Positions 1 through 8,802 of a stretch of DNA of 28,494 nt are shown in pieces. How positions within the stretch are numbered: the first letter of the stretch is position 1; the number at the start of each line of letters is the position of its first letter. The stretch is from VRUE01 sp035693025 (GTDB taxonomy: Bacteria > Actinomycetota > Thermoleophilia > Solirubrobacterales > 70-9). Under the pieces are notes generated by a model that was given only the letters and a program-made list of their open reading frames with translations, had not been told where the DNA came from and did not search any database. The stretch spans positions 1 through 28,494 of the forward strand of contig DASSHI010000014.1 of assembly GCA_035693025.1 (NCBI GenBank). The letters are read 5' to 3'. A program made the position numbers and the translations under genes.

Positions 1-1
1 C

Positions 2-535
2 ACCGAGCGCGGCTCGGTCACCTCGATCCAGGCCGTCTACGTGCCGGCGGACGACTACACCGACCCGGCTCCGGCGTCGGTGTTCGCCCACCTCAACGCG
101 ACCACGGCGCTCTCGCGGGCGATCTCCGAGAAAGGCATCTATCCCGCCGTCGACCCACTCGACTCGAGCTCGACGATCCTCAAGCCCGACATCCTCGGCG
201 AGGACCACTACCGCACCGCGACGGAGGTCCAGGAAGTGTTGCAGCGCTACAAGGAGCTGCAGGACATCATCGCCATCCTCGGCATCGACGAGCTCTCCGA
301 CGAGGACAAGCAGACGGTCTCGCGGGCGCGCAAGATCGAGCGCTTCCTCTCGCAGCCGTTCTTCGTCGCCGAGCAGTTCACCGGGCGCAGCGGCGAGTTC
401 GTGCCGGTCGCCGAGACGGTCCGCGGCTTCCGCGAGATCCTCGACGGCGAGCACGACGACCTGCCCGAGGGCGCCTTCTACATGCAGGGCTCGATCGACC
501 AGGTCACCGAGAACGCCTCCTCGGCGGCGGCCTAA
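2..535 (+). CDS. atpD: F1F0 ATP synthase subunit beta, C-terminal part
   Basis: The window opens inside this gene. The frame is open from base 2 and ends at TAA 533-535, giving about 177 residues. It is the C-terminal third of the catalytic beta subunit, which hydrolyses or makes ATP at the membrane-bound F1 head. The start of the visible part reads TERGSVTSIQAVYVPADD, the family segment in which most strains have T-(K/R)-x-G-S-(I/V)-T-S-x-Q-A. It continues with the DPAPASVFAHL and LSRAISEKGIYPAVDPL segments and the helical C-terminal domain (RYKELQDIIAILGIDELS). The Walker motifs lie upstream of the window. atpC follows after 9 bases, the usual end of an atp operon. The ORF is intact and unremarkable. 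Confidence 0.97.
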   Translation, partial: TERGSVTSIQAVYVPADDYTDPAPASVFAHLNATTALSRAISEKGIYPAVDPLDSSSTILKPDILGEDHYRTATEVQEVLQRYKELQDIIAILGIDELSDEDKQTVSRARKIERFLSQPFFVAEQFTGRSGEFVPVAETVRGFREILDGEHDDLPEGAFYMQGSIDQVTENASSAAA

Positions 536-544
536 GAGACGAGC

Positions 545-958
545 TTGGCCGGCGAGAGCAAATTCGAGGTCGAGGTCCTCACCCCGGAGGGGGAGGTCTT
601 CAGCGGCGAGGTGAGCCAGGTGTCGACCCGCACGAAGGTGGGGGAGATCGGCATCCTCGCCAACCACGCGCCGCTGCTCGCCTCGCTGCGCCCGACGGAG
701 CTGCGTCTGCACCTGGGCGGCTCCGAGACGCGGCGCTACGCCCAAGCGCACGGCTGGCTGCAGGTCTTCGGCAACCACACGCGCCTGCTGCTCGAGGAGG
801 CGATTCCGCCCGAGGACCTCGACGCCGGCGTGCTCAAGGAGCAGCTCGCCGATGCCGAGCAGCGGCTGGGCGAATCGGAGGACGGCAGCGGCAAGCGGGC
901 GCGGGCGTTGAAAGACCGCGAGCGGGCCGAAGCGTTTCTCGCCATCGCCCAGGGGTGA
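545..958 (+). CDS. atpC: F1F0 ATP synthase subunit epsilon
   Basis: This 137-residue protein is the epsilon subunit of the central stalk of F1, which couples rotation to catalysis and can inhibit ATP hydrolysis. The N-terminal beta-sandwich domain is clear: FEVEVLTPEGEVFSGEVSQV, then GEIGILANHAPLLASL, the family's most conserved stretch. The C-terminal part (about residues 90-137) is the predicted helical hairpin, rich in Glu, Arg and Ala. The start is TTG at 545, the only candidate codon that gives a full N-terminus; the preceding purine run is weak, suggesting translational coupling to atpD 9 bases upstream. It is the last gene of the atp operon; a long inverted repeat starts right after its TGA. 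Confidence 0.95.
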   Translation: MAGESKFEVEVLTPEGEVFSGEVSQVSTRTKVGEIGILANHAPLLASLRPTELRLHLGGSETRRYAQAHGWLQVFGNHTRLLLEEAIPPEDLDAGVLKEQLADAEQRLGESEDGSGKRARALKDRERAEAFLAIAQG

Positions 959-1109
959 GCGGAGGGGCCGATGTCCCTCCGCGTGAATTGAAGTCGCTCG
1001 GCCTTCGGCCTCCGCTCCTGGAGCTCGAGCGCGGCCTGCGGCCGCGCCGGAATCAGATTGCATATCGCCGCTTCGCGACATTCCCGCGGAGGGACATCGA
1101 CCCCGCCGC
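959..1109. repeat. Long inverted repeat downstream of the atp operon (arms 959-983 and 1085-1109)
   Basis: Two 25-base arms match as reverse complements at 23 of 25 positions and are separated by 101 bases. Each arm also contains a small internal dyad (GGAGGG...TCCCTCC), so two alternative folds exist: two local hairpins or one long stem. The left arm begins one base after the atpC stop, so a role as terminator or 3' end structure is plausible. There is no U tract. The arm core resembles those of the inverted repeats at 18196-18312 and 19999-20104. The space between the arms is GC-rich with small hairpins and has no convincing gene. Confidence 0.75.
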
Positions 1110-1147
1110 TCGACGCCTCGGCGTAGCTTCGCCCACGTGCTTCTCGC

Positions 1148-1195
1148 GCGTATCCGAGATTGACCCACCTCCAGTGTGGTCAATCTCGGATACGC
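1148..1195. repeat. Palindromic repeat element, copy 1 (18-bp perfect arms)
   Basis: The arms GCGTATCCGAGATTGACC (1148-1165) and its exact reverse complement (1178-1195) flank a 12-base loop. A second copy of the same 44-bp core lies at 16998-17041, with one arm base pair changed in both arms (G-C here, C-G there). The element lies between atpC and the M20 peptidase gene, ending 16 bases before that gene's ATG. It could act as a terminator, a 5' UTR structure or a REP-like dispersed palindrome. No poly-U run follows. Confidence 0.8.
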
Positions 1196-1211
1196 CGAGG
1201 CGGAGCTGCTC

Positions 1212-2300
1212 ATGAGCGAGGAGCTGGTGGGTCTGGCCAGGCGGTTGATTGGGTACGACACGTCGGAGGCCGATGGGGTGTTGGAAGCGGCGGGGTTCGT
1301 CGAGGGGTGGTTGGAAGCGCGGGGGATCGGGGTGGCCACCGAGGAGGTGCGGGGGCTGCCGGTGCTCAAGGCCGAAGTGGGCTCCGCTGACGCGCCTACG
1401 GTCGTCCTGCACGGTCACATCGACGTCGTCCCGGGGCGGCCGGGGCAGTTCGATCCACGCGTCGAGGGGGAGCGGCTGTACGGGCGGGGCGCCTATGACA
1501 TGAAGGGGGCCCTGGCGGCGATGCTCGTCGTCACCGCGGCGATGCGCGATTGCGAGGGGGTGCGGGTGCGGTTGGGGATCGTCGGCGACGAGGAGTCCGA
1601 GGAGGAGGCCGAACGGGGCAGCGACGCGCTGGTCGACGGCGGCTTCCTCGGCGACTTCGCGATCACCGGCGAGCCGACCGATCTGCAGATCGGAGTCGAG
1701 GCAAAGGGCGTGCTGGCGCTGCGGTTGGAGGTGAGCGGCGTCGCCGCGCACGGGGCGACGCCGTGGCTGGGCGACAACGCCGTGCTCAAGGCACACGACG
1801 TTTTCCGCAGTATCGAGTCGCTACCTTTCGCTAGGCACAGCTCGGAGCTGTTCGACCGTCCCTCGATCAATCTCGGCAGGATCCTGGGTGGCGATGCTCT
1901 CAACAAGGTGCCCGACCGATGCGCGATCGACGTCGACATCCGCTACCTGCCCGATCAGGACCCCGCGACGGTGCTCGCCCAGATCCGCGGCCTGCCCGAC
2001 GTCGCGGTGACGCCGCTGCTGACCCGGCCGCCCGCGGTCGTCGACCGGGAATCGTCGTTTGTCCGCTGCCTGCGCGAGGCGGCCTCGGCGCACCACGGCG
2101 GCGAGCCGATGAGCGTCGGCCGCGACGGAGCCTCCGATGCGGTCTCCTTCCTGCGGGTGGGGGTACCCGCGGTCGAGTTCGGTCCGCTCGGCGAAGGTCA
2201 TCACGGGCCGCAGGAGTGGGTCTCCGTGCCTTCGCTGCTGGCCTACCGGCAGACGCTAGAGCAGTTCCTGCGCGCCCTTCCGGGGCGGCGGGGGGCCTGA
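1212..2300 (+). CDS. M20 family metallopeptidase (ArgE/DapE-like)
   Basis: This 362-residue protein is a di-zinc amidohydrolase of the M20 family, which removes acyl groups or cleaves small peptides or succinylated amino acids. The motifs are in order: HGHID (H69, D71), GAYDMKG (D96), DEE (E127/E128), GEPT (E154) and, near the C-terminus, GEGHHGPQEW (H330/H331). Together these supply the expected metal ligands and catalytic Glu. The dimerisation domain sits in the middle (VSGVAAHGATP). ATG 1212 is preferred because GGAG lies 8 bases upstream; the open frame extends upstream only through the palindrome. It heads the surface-carbohydrate operon (10-base gap to the LCP gene), but its substrate cannot be read from sequence. 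The coding strand is unusually rich in G and T codons (GGG, GTG, TTG) compared with its neighbours. Confidence 0.9.
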   Translation: MSEELVGLARRLIGYDTSEADGVLEAAGFVEGWLEARGIGVATEEVRGLPVLKAEVGSADAPTVVLHGHIDVVPGRPGQFDPRVEGERLYGRGAYDMKGALAAMLVVTAAMRDCEGVRVRLGIVGDEESEEEAERGSDALVDGGFLGDFAITGEPTDLQIGVEAKGVLALRLEVSGVAAHGATPWLGDNAVLKAHDVFRSIESLPFARHSSELFDRPSINLGRILGGDALNKVPDRCAIDVDIRYLPDQDPATVLAQIRGLPDVAVTPLLTRPPAVVDRESSFVRCLREAASAHHGGEPMSVGRDGASDAVSFLRVGVPAVEFGPLGEGHHGPQEWVSVPSLLAYRQTLEQFLRALPGRRGA

Positions 2301-2310
2301 GCCCGGCGCG

Positions 2311-3939
2311 ATGATCGAGCCCGTCTTCAAGAAGCCCCCGCCCGAGGGCGACCACGAGCCGCCGCCCAAGCGCAAGCGCTACTGGTGGCGCTTCACGCTT
2401 GCCTCGATGACGATAGTCAGCGTCGTCGCCGCAGCCACCGCGGCGAGCATCCTGCTCTACGTCGGCAGCATCGCGACGGCGCTCTCGCACAACAACGTGC
2501 TGAAGAACCGCGTCCAGCGCGTCCTCGCCCAGACCCACGGCGGCGAACCCGAGAACATCGTCATCATCGGCTCCGACAAGCGCGCCAACGAACCGGAAGA
2601 TCCCGGGCGCTCGGACACGACGCTGCTGCTGCGGCTCGACCCCGACCGCAACGCGATCGCGCTGATGTCGATCCCACGCGACCTCAAGGTCGAAATACCC
2701 GGCTACGGCACCGGCAAGTTCAACGAAGCGTATTCCTACGGCGGGCCGAAGCTGACCCTGCAGGTGGTCAAGCAGCTGACCGGGCTGCAGATCAACCACG
2801 TCGTCAACGTCGACTACCTCGGCTTCGTCCGCGCGGTCGACGCGATCGACTGCGTCTACGTCGACGTCGACCGCCGCTACTACCACTCCAACGTGGGCCT
2901 GCCGCCCGACGAACAGTATTCGGAAATCGACGTGCAGCCCGGCTATCAGCTGCTCTGCGGGAAAAAGGCGCTGCAGTACGTGCGCTACCGGCACACCGAC
3001 ACCGACCTCGTCCGCGCCGCCCGCCAGCAGGACTTCCTCTCCGACGCCCGGCAGCGCGTCCCGATCGGCGACCTGGTGCTGGGCCGCAACGACCTGATCG
3101 ACATCTTCACCGAATACACGACCTCCGACATCAGCGACCAGAAGACGATGCTGGAAGTGCTGAAGCTGTTCATCGCCTCGCGCGGCGCCTCGATCAAGGA
3201 GATCCACTTCCCGGCGACGCTCGGCCCGAGCTACGTGTACGCGACCGAGAGCGCGATCCAGGAAGCGGTGAGCAAGTTCCTCGGGATCGAAGCCAGTGGC
3301 GGGCCGCGCGGCTCGATCGAAGGCCGCTCGCAGCCGAGCGGCAAGAAGTCGAAGAAGTCGACGAAGAAGAAGCGCAAGGAAAAGCCGCACGTCGTGAAGT
3401 TGAAGCCGCCGGGCGAGGACGGGCTCGTCCCGGCCGCAGAATCGGGCGAACTGGAGGCGAAGACGGCCGCCCGGAGGGTGAGCGGCCGCTTCCCCATCTT
3501 CTACCCGACGCGTCTTCCCTCCGAAGCGCACTACGTCGAAAGCGACAGCTACCTGCATATCCAGGACCCGCGCGTCTACCACTTCAAGGACACCGACGGC
3601 GAGCGTCATGCGGCCTACCGGATGGTCGCCGAGTACGGCCCCGAATACGAAACCCAGTACTTCGGGGTGCAGGGGATCCGCGGTTGGTCGGACCCGCCGA
3701 TCCTCGACCATCCCAGCGAAACGCGTACGATTCACGGCCGCGAATACGAGATCTTCCTCGACGGCGATCGGGTGAAGATGATCGCCTGGCATCGCGGCGA
3801 CAACACGTACTGGATCTCCAACAGCCTGCTGCAGTCGCTGACCAACGACCAGATGGTCGGCATGGCCCGCTCGGCACGGGTGATAATCCCCAAGGGGAAG
3901 CCACGGGGCAAGCAAAAGCAAGGGAGCGCGCAGCGATGA
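2311..3939 (+). CDS. LCP (LytR-CpsA-Psr) family cell-wall glycopolymer ligase
   Basis: This 542-residue membrane protein has a short cytoplasmic Lys/Pro-rich N-terminus and one transmembrane helix (about 29-51). The extracellular LCP domain spans about residues 82-255. LCP enzymes transfer lipid-linked glycopolymers onto peptidoglycan. Visible LCP signatures are IIGSDKR (86-91), SDTTLLLRLDP, SIPRDL (R123, D124), KFNEAYSYGG and YRHTDTDLVRAARQQ (R235, R238), the pyrophosphate-binding arginines and aspartates. A strongly basic Lys/Ser linker (about 339-368) leads to a C-terminal domain of about 165 residues that I do not recognise. Its stop overlaps the next ATG (ATGA at 3936-3939), so it is translationally coupled to the UDP-glucose dehydrogenase. 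That neighbour supports a role in attaching uronic-acid-containing polymers, which is an inference. Confidence 0.92.
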   Translation: MIEPVFKKPPPEGDHEPPPKRKRYWWRFTLASMTIVSVVAAATAASILLYVGSIATALSHNNVLKNRVQRVLAQTHGGEPENIVIIGSDKRANEPEDPGRSDTTLLLRLDPDRNAIALMSIPRDLKVEIPGYGTGKFNEAYSYGGPKLTLQVVKQLTGLQINHVVNVDYLGFVRAVDAIDCVYVDVDRRYYHSNVGLPPDEQYSEIDVQPGYQLLCGKKALQYVRYRHTDTDLVRAARQQDFLSDARQRVPIGDLVLGRNDLIDIFTEYTTSDISDQKTMLEVLKLFIASRGASIKEIHFPATLGPSYVYATESAIQEAVSKFLGIEASGGPRGSIEGRSQPSGKKSKKSTKKKRKEKPHVVKLKPPGEDGLVPAAESGELEAKTAARRVSGRFPIFYPTRLPSEAHYVESDSYLHIQDPRVYHFKDTDGERHAAYRMVAEYGPEYETQYFGVQGIRGWSDPPILDHPSETRTIHGREYEIFLDGDRVKMIAWHRGDNTYWISNSLLQSLTNDQMVGMARSARVIIPKGKPRGKQKQGSAQR

Positions 3940-5243
3940 CGCAGAGCAAAGAGCCGATCGGCGTGATCGGCGTGGGCTGGGTGGGATTGGTCACCGCGAC
4001 CTGCTTCGCCGAGCTGGGCCACCCGGTCGTCGCGCGCGACATCCTGGCGGAGAAGGTGAAGGCGCTCGCGGCAGGCGAGACGACGATCCACGAGCCGGGC
4101 CTGGACGAGCTTCTGGCACGCAACGCCGAGCGGCTCACGTTCACCACGGAGATGAGCAAGCTGCTCGACGCCGCCCGCTTGCTCTTCGTCTGCGTCGACA
4201 CGCCGCCGACCCGCTCCGGCGACGCCGACCTCTCCCGCGTGCGCGCCGTGGTCGAGGAGCTGCCCGCGGACGGCGAGCACGTGCTGATCATGAAGAGCAC
4301 GGTGCCCGCCGGGACGGGGGAGGCCATCTGCCGCGACCGGCCGGGGCTGGCCTACGTCTCCTGCCCGGAGTTCCTCAAGGAGGGGACCGCGGTCGCCGAC
4401 TTCATGCACCCCGACCGGGTCGTGATCGGCGCCGACGCCGGCGACGAGGAGGCCGGCGATGCGGTCGCGGCCCTCTACGAGCCGCTGGGCGGTGGCGTCG
4501 TCCGCACCGACGTCGCCAGCGCCGAGATGATCAAGCTCGCCTCCAACGCCTTCCTCGCCACCAAGATCTCGTTCGTCAACGAGATCGCCAACGTCTGCGA
4601 GGAGGTCGGCGCCGACGTCGGCGAGGTCGCCCGCGGCATGGGCCTCGACCGTCGCATCGGACCTTCCTTCCTGAGGGCAGGAATAGGCTACGGCGGTTCT
4701 TGTTTCCCGAAGGATGTCTCAGCACTCAAGATGCTTGCCGGCAACACCGGCTACCACTTCCAGCTGCTGAACGCCGTGATCGAGGTGAACGAGCTGCAGA
4801 AGCGCCGCGTCGTGCAGAAGCTGCTCACTCATCTGGACTCGCTCGTCGGACGGCGCGTGGCGTTGCTGGGGCTTGCCTTCAAGCCCGACACCGACGACAT
4901 GCGGGAGGCGTCGAGCCTGGTGCTGGCCGCTCGCCTGCAGGGCGAAGGGGCCGAGGTCGTCGCCTACGACCCGGTTGCGGCCGAGGCGGCGAAGAGCCTG
5001 CTCGACGGCGTCGAGCTGCGCGACTCGGCCCTGGACGCGCTCGACGGCGCCGACGCCGCGGTGCTGGTCACCGAGTGGGGCGAGTTCGCCGAGCTCGACT
5101 GGCGTGAGGCGGCGAGCCGGATGGCACGGCCGCTGCTGATCGACGGTCGCAACTTCCTCGACCCCATGTCGCTGATCTCGGCAGGATTCGAATACGAGGG
5201 CATCGGCCGGGCGCCGCAGCCCTTCCCGGCGCCCACCGACTGA
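3936..5243 (+). CDS. UDP-glucose 6-dehydrogenase family protein
   Basis: This 435-residue protein is an NAD-dependent nucleotide-sugar dehydrogenase that oxidises the C6 alcohol of a UDP-sugar to the carboxylate, supplying uronic acid for surface polymers. The N-terminal Rossmann motif is GVGWVG (G12, G14, G17). The central region has KSTVPAGT and YVSCPEFLKEGTAVADF, and the catalytic cysteine is in GYGGSCFPKD (C256). The C-terminal UDP-binding domain contains LGLAFKPDTDDMREASS. These match UDP-glucose dehydrogenases; a UDP-ManNAc dehydrogenase is less likely but not excluded. The start ATG overlaps the LCP stop. Around the catalytic Cys (about 4667-4740) the codons become AT-richer and rarer (AGG, ATA, TCT, TGT, TCA) than in the rest of the gene. 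Confidence 0.93.
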   Translation: MTQSKEPIGVIGVGWVGLVTATCFAELGHPVVARDILAEKVKALAAGETTIHEPGLDELLARNAERLTFTTEMSKLLDAARLLFVCVDTPPTRSGDADLSRVRAVVEELPADGEHVLIMKSTVPAGTGEAICRDRPGLAYVSCPEFLKEGTAVADFMHPDRVVIGADAGDEEAGDAVAALYEPLGGGVVRTDVASAEMIKLASNAFLATKISFVNEIANVCEEVGADVGEVARGMGLDRRIGPSFLRAGIGYGGSCFPKDVSALKMLAGNTGYHFQLLNAVIEVNELQKRRVVQKLLTHLDSLVGRRVALLGLAFKPDTDDMREASSLVLAARLQGEGAEVVAYDPVAAEAAKSLLDGVELRDSALDALDGADAAVLVTEWGEFAELDWREAASRMARPLLIDGRNFLDPMSLISAGFEYEGIGRAPQPFPAPTD

Positions 5244-5247
5244 GCCG

Positions 5248-6231
5248 ATGCAGGCAATCGTTTTAGTGGGCGGCGAAGGCACTCGCCTTCGTCCGCTCAC
5301 CAACTCCATTCCCAAGCCGGCCCTGACGCTGGTCGACCGGCCCTTCCTCGCCTACATGATCGAGTGGCTCGCTTCGCACGGGGTGAGCGAAGTCGTTCTC
5401 GCCTGCGGCTTCCTGCCCGACGTGCTGCGCGAGGCGCTGGCGGGCGAGGAGGAGCGGGCGGGTGTCGCGATCCGCTACGCGGTCGAGCCCGAGCCGCTGG
5501 GCACGGCGGGCGCGATCCGCTTCGCCGCCGATTCGCTCGGCGACGATCTAGACGAGCGCTTCCTCGCGCTCAACGGGGACGTGCTCACCGACCTCGATCT
5601 GACCGCGCTGCTGCAGGCGCACGAGGAGTGGGCCGCGGCGGCGACGATCGGCCTGCACCCGGTCGAGGACTCCTCGGCCTTCGGCCTGGTCGACAGCGGT
5701 GAGGGAGGGGAGGTTTTCGAGTTCCTCGAGAAGACCGGCGAGCCCAAGCCGGGCGAGGTCAACGCCGGCATGTACGTGCTGCAGCGCTCGGTCCTCGACC
5801 TGATCCCCCCTGGGGAGAACGTCTCGATCGAGCGCGACGTCTTCCCCCGCCTGGTCGGCAACCGCCTGCACGGCCTGCTGCTCGACGGCTACTGGATGGA
5901 CATCGGCACGCCGGAGCGCTACCTGCAGGCGAGCTGGGACATCCTCGCGGGCCGGGTGGAGACGCGGGTGGAGCCGTCCGGGCCGGACCTGCTCGTCGAT
6001 CCTGCCGCCGACGTCGATCCTTCCGCCACGCTGGGCCCGCGCGCGGTGGTCGGGCCCGGCTGTCGGATCGGCGCGGGCGCGGTGGTGACGGGCTCCGTCC
6101 TGCTCGACGGCGCCGGCGTCGGCGAGAACGCCCGCCTGGTCGACTCGATCCTCTCGGCGGGCGCCGAGGTGCCCGCGGGCGCCGAGGTTGCAGGAGCGGT
6201 GGCCGGAGAGGGCGAAAGGATCGCGAGCTGA
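5248..6231 (+). CDS. NDP-sugar pyrophosphorylase (mannose-1-phosphate guanylyltransferase-like)
   Basis: This 327-residue nucleotidyltransferase joins a sugar 1-phosphate to an NTP to give an NDP-sugar. The N-terminal motif GGEGTRLRPLT followed by PKPALTLVDRPFL binds the nucleotide. LNGDVLTDLD is the metal-binding segment, and FLEKTGEP and DGYWMDIGTPERYL contact the sugar. After residue about 245, hexapeptide-like repeats (DPSATLGPRAVVGPGCRIGAGAVV) form a left-handed beta-helix tail. The layout is that of GDP-mannose pyrophosphorylases of the actinobacterial type, but glucose-1-phosphate enzymes look similar, so the substrate is uncertain. It starts 4 bases after the previous stop and ends 2 bases before the isomerase, which favours a mannose route. 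A paralogue lies at 10740-11750. Confidence 0.88.
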   Translation: MQAIVLVGGEGTRLRPLTNSIPKPALTLVDRPFLAYMIEWLASHGVSEVVLACGFLPDVLREALAGEEERAGVAIRYAVEPEPLGTAGAIRFAADSLGDDLDERFLALNGDVLTDLDLTALLQAHEEWAAAATIGLHPVEDSSAFGLVDSGEGGEVFEFLEKTGEPKPGEVNAGMYVLQRSVLDLIPPGENVSIERDVFPRLVGNRLHGLLLDGYWMDIGTPERYLQASWDILAGRVETRVEPSGPDLLVDPAADVDPSATLGPRAVVGPGCRIGAGAVVTGSVLLDGAGVGENARLVDSILSAGAEVPAGAEVAGAVAGEGERIAS

Positions 6232-6233
6232 CC

Positions 6234-7214
6234 ATGCTCGACGACGTCCTCGCCATTCCCGACCACCTGCGCGATGCCCTCTGGCGGGTGGAGTCGGCGC
6301 GCCTCGCTCGCAGCGAGTCGGCCGGGCTGCTCGTCTGTGGGATGGGCGGCTCCGCGGTCGGCGGCGATCTTGCCGCCGCGGCGCTGGGCGAGCGCCTCAC
6401 GGGCCCGCTGCTGACCGTGCGCGGCTACGCGCTGCCGAGCTGGGTGACGGCGGATTGGACCCTGCTCTGCTCGAGCTACTCGGGTGGGACCGAGGAGACG
6501 CTCTCCTGCTTCGCGGCCGCCGAGGCTCTCGGCGCCCGGCGGGTGATCGCCAGCACGGGCGGCGCGCTCACCGAGCGGGCACGTGCGGCCGGAGACCCGG
6601 TGATCGGCCTCCCCGGGCTGCTGCCGGCGCCGCGCACCGCGGTCGCCTACATGCTCGTCTGCGCTCTGGAGGTCGCCGCCGCGGCGGGGATCGCGCCCCG
6701 CGTCGCCACCGAGGTCGAGGCGGCTGCCGCCTTCCTCGAGGCCCAGCGCGACGATCTGCGCCACCTGGCCGGCGAGGTTGCCGCTGCGATCGGCGAGCGG
6801 GTCCCGGTGATCTACGGGGCGGGGCCGAGCGCCGCCGCGGCGCGTCGCTGGAAGACCCAGGTGAACGAGAACGCCAAGCTGCCCGCCTTCTGCTCCGAGC
6901 TGCCGGAGGCCGCTCACAACGAGATCTGCGCCTGGGAAGCGGCGGATGCCGCCCCGCTGGCGGCGGTGCTGCTCGAGGATCGCGACCAGCATCCCCGCGA
7001 GCAGCTCCGCTTCGACCTGACCGCTGCCGAGGTCGAGCGCGACGGTGCCCCCGCCGTGCGGATCGAGGCGGCGGGGGAGAACCGGGTCGAGCGCCTGCTC
7101 TGGACGGTGATGCTCGGCGATCTGGTCTCGCTCGAGCTCGCCGCGAAGCGCGGCATCGACCCCCTGCCGATCGAGGCGATCGATCGCCTCAAGGCCGCGC
7201 TCGAGCGCGGCTGA
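6234..7214 (+). CDS. Bifunctional phosphoglucose/phosphomannose isomerase family (SIS domain)
   Basis: This 326-residue sugar isomerase has two SIS folds. The first carries CGMGGSAVGGDL (about residues 34-45) and CSSYSGGTEETLS, the phosphate-binding loops. The second carries VIYGAGPSAAAARRWKTQVNENAK and ELPEAAHNEICAW, typical of the C-terminal domain of PGI/PMI enzymes described in archaea and actinobacteria; the Glu and His there are the likely catalytic residues. The enzyme interconverts fructose 6-phosphate with glucose 6-phosphate and/or mannose 6-phosphate. Placed 2 bases after the NDP-sugar pyrophosphorylase, it would supply mannose 6-phosphate for GDP-mannose. No phosphomannomutase is seen in the window. 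It is the last gene of the carbohydrate operon. Confidence 0.87.
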   Translation: MLDDVLAIPDHLRDALWRVESARLARSESAGLLVCGMGGSAVGGDLAAAALGERLTGPLLTVRGYALPSWVTADWTLLCSSYSGGTEETLSCFAAAEALGARRVIASTGGALTERARAAGDPVIGLPGLLPAPRTAVAYMLVCALEVAAAAGIAPRVATEVEAAAAFLEAQRDDLRHLAGEVAAAIGERVPVIYGAGPSAAAARRWKTQVNENAKLPAFCSELPEAAHNEICAWEAADAAPLAAVLLEDRDQHPREQLRFDLTAAEVERDGAPAVRIEAAGENRVERLLWTVMLGDLVSLELAAKRGIDPLPIEAIDRLKAALERG

Positions 7215-7282
7215 GCGCCGGCACGTCCAGCTGACGCTTTCTACGTATCCTTCGCCGGGACCCAAAAGACGAAAGGGAATCG

Positions 7283-8701
<1,419 letters not shown>

Positions 8702-8725
8702 GTCGTACCAGTTGAATGACGAGGA

Positions 8726-8742
8726 GCGGGGCGCCGCCCCGC
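8726..8742 (+). terminator. Putative hairpin terminator after ahcY
   Basis: A perfect 7-bp GC stem (GCGGGGC 8726-8732, GCCCCGC 8736-8742) with a 3-base loop lies 24 bases downstream of the ahcY stop. It is not followed by a clear U run (GCCCCGACGTTTGTCC), so it may be a hairpin-only terminator of the kind reported in GC-rich actinobacteria or just mRNA structure. Confidence 0.5.
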
Positions 8743-8765
8743 GCCCCGACGTTTGTCCAGTTCGC

Positions 8766-8794
8766 TTGGAATCTCGCCGGCGCTTCGTGAGCAT
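8766..8794 (+). promoter_or_regulatory. Possible promoter of the beta-helix gene
   Basis: TTGGAA (8766-8771) and GAGCAT (8789-8794) are separated by 17 bases and lie 8 bases before the ATG at 8803. The -10 match is poor (3 of 6), so this is only a candidate. No clear Shine-Dalgarno is present. Confidence 0.25.
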
Positions 8795-8802
8795 GCCACG
8801 CG

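Noticed and set aside
1900..3921. Long minus-strand ORF of 673 codons
   Set aside because: It is the shadow of the M20 and LCP genes: its composition is Arg/Asp/Val-rich repeats of antisense codons and shows no motif, while the plus-strand frames carry full family motifs.
7215..7282. Possible SAH riboswitch in the ahcY leader
   Set aside because: The 68-base leader is too short and lacks the conserved core pairing; only a Shine-Dalgarno and a possible -10 are seen.
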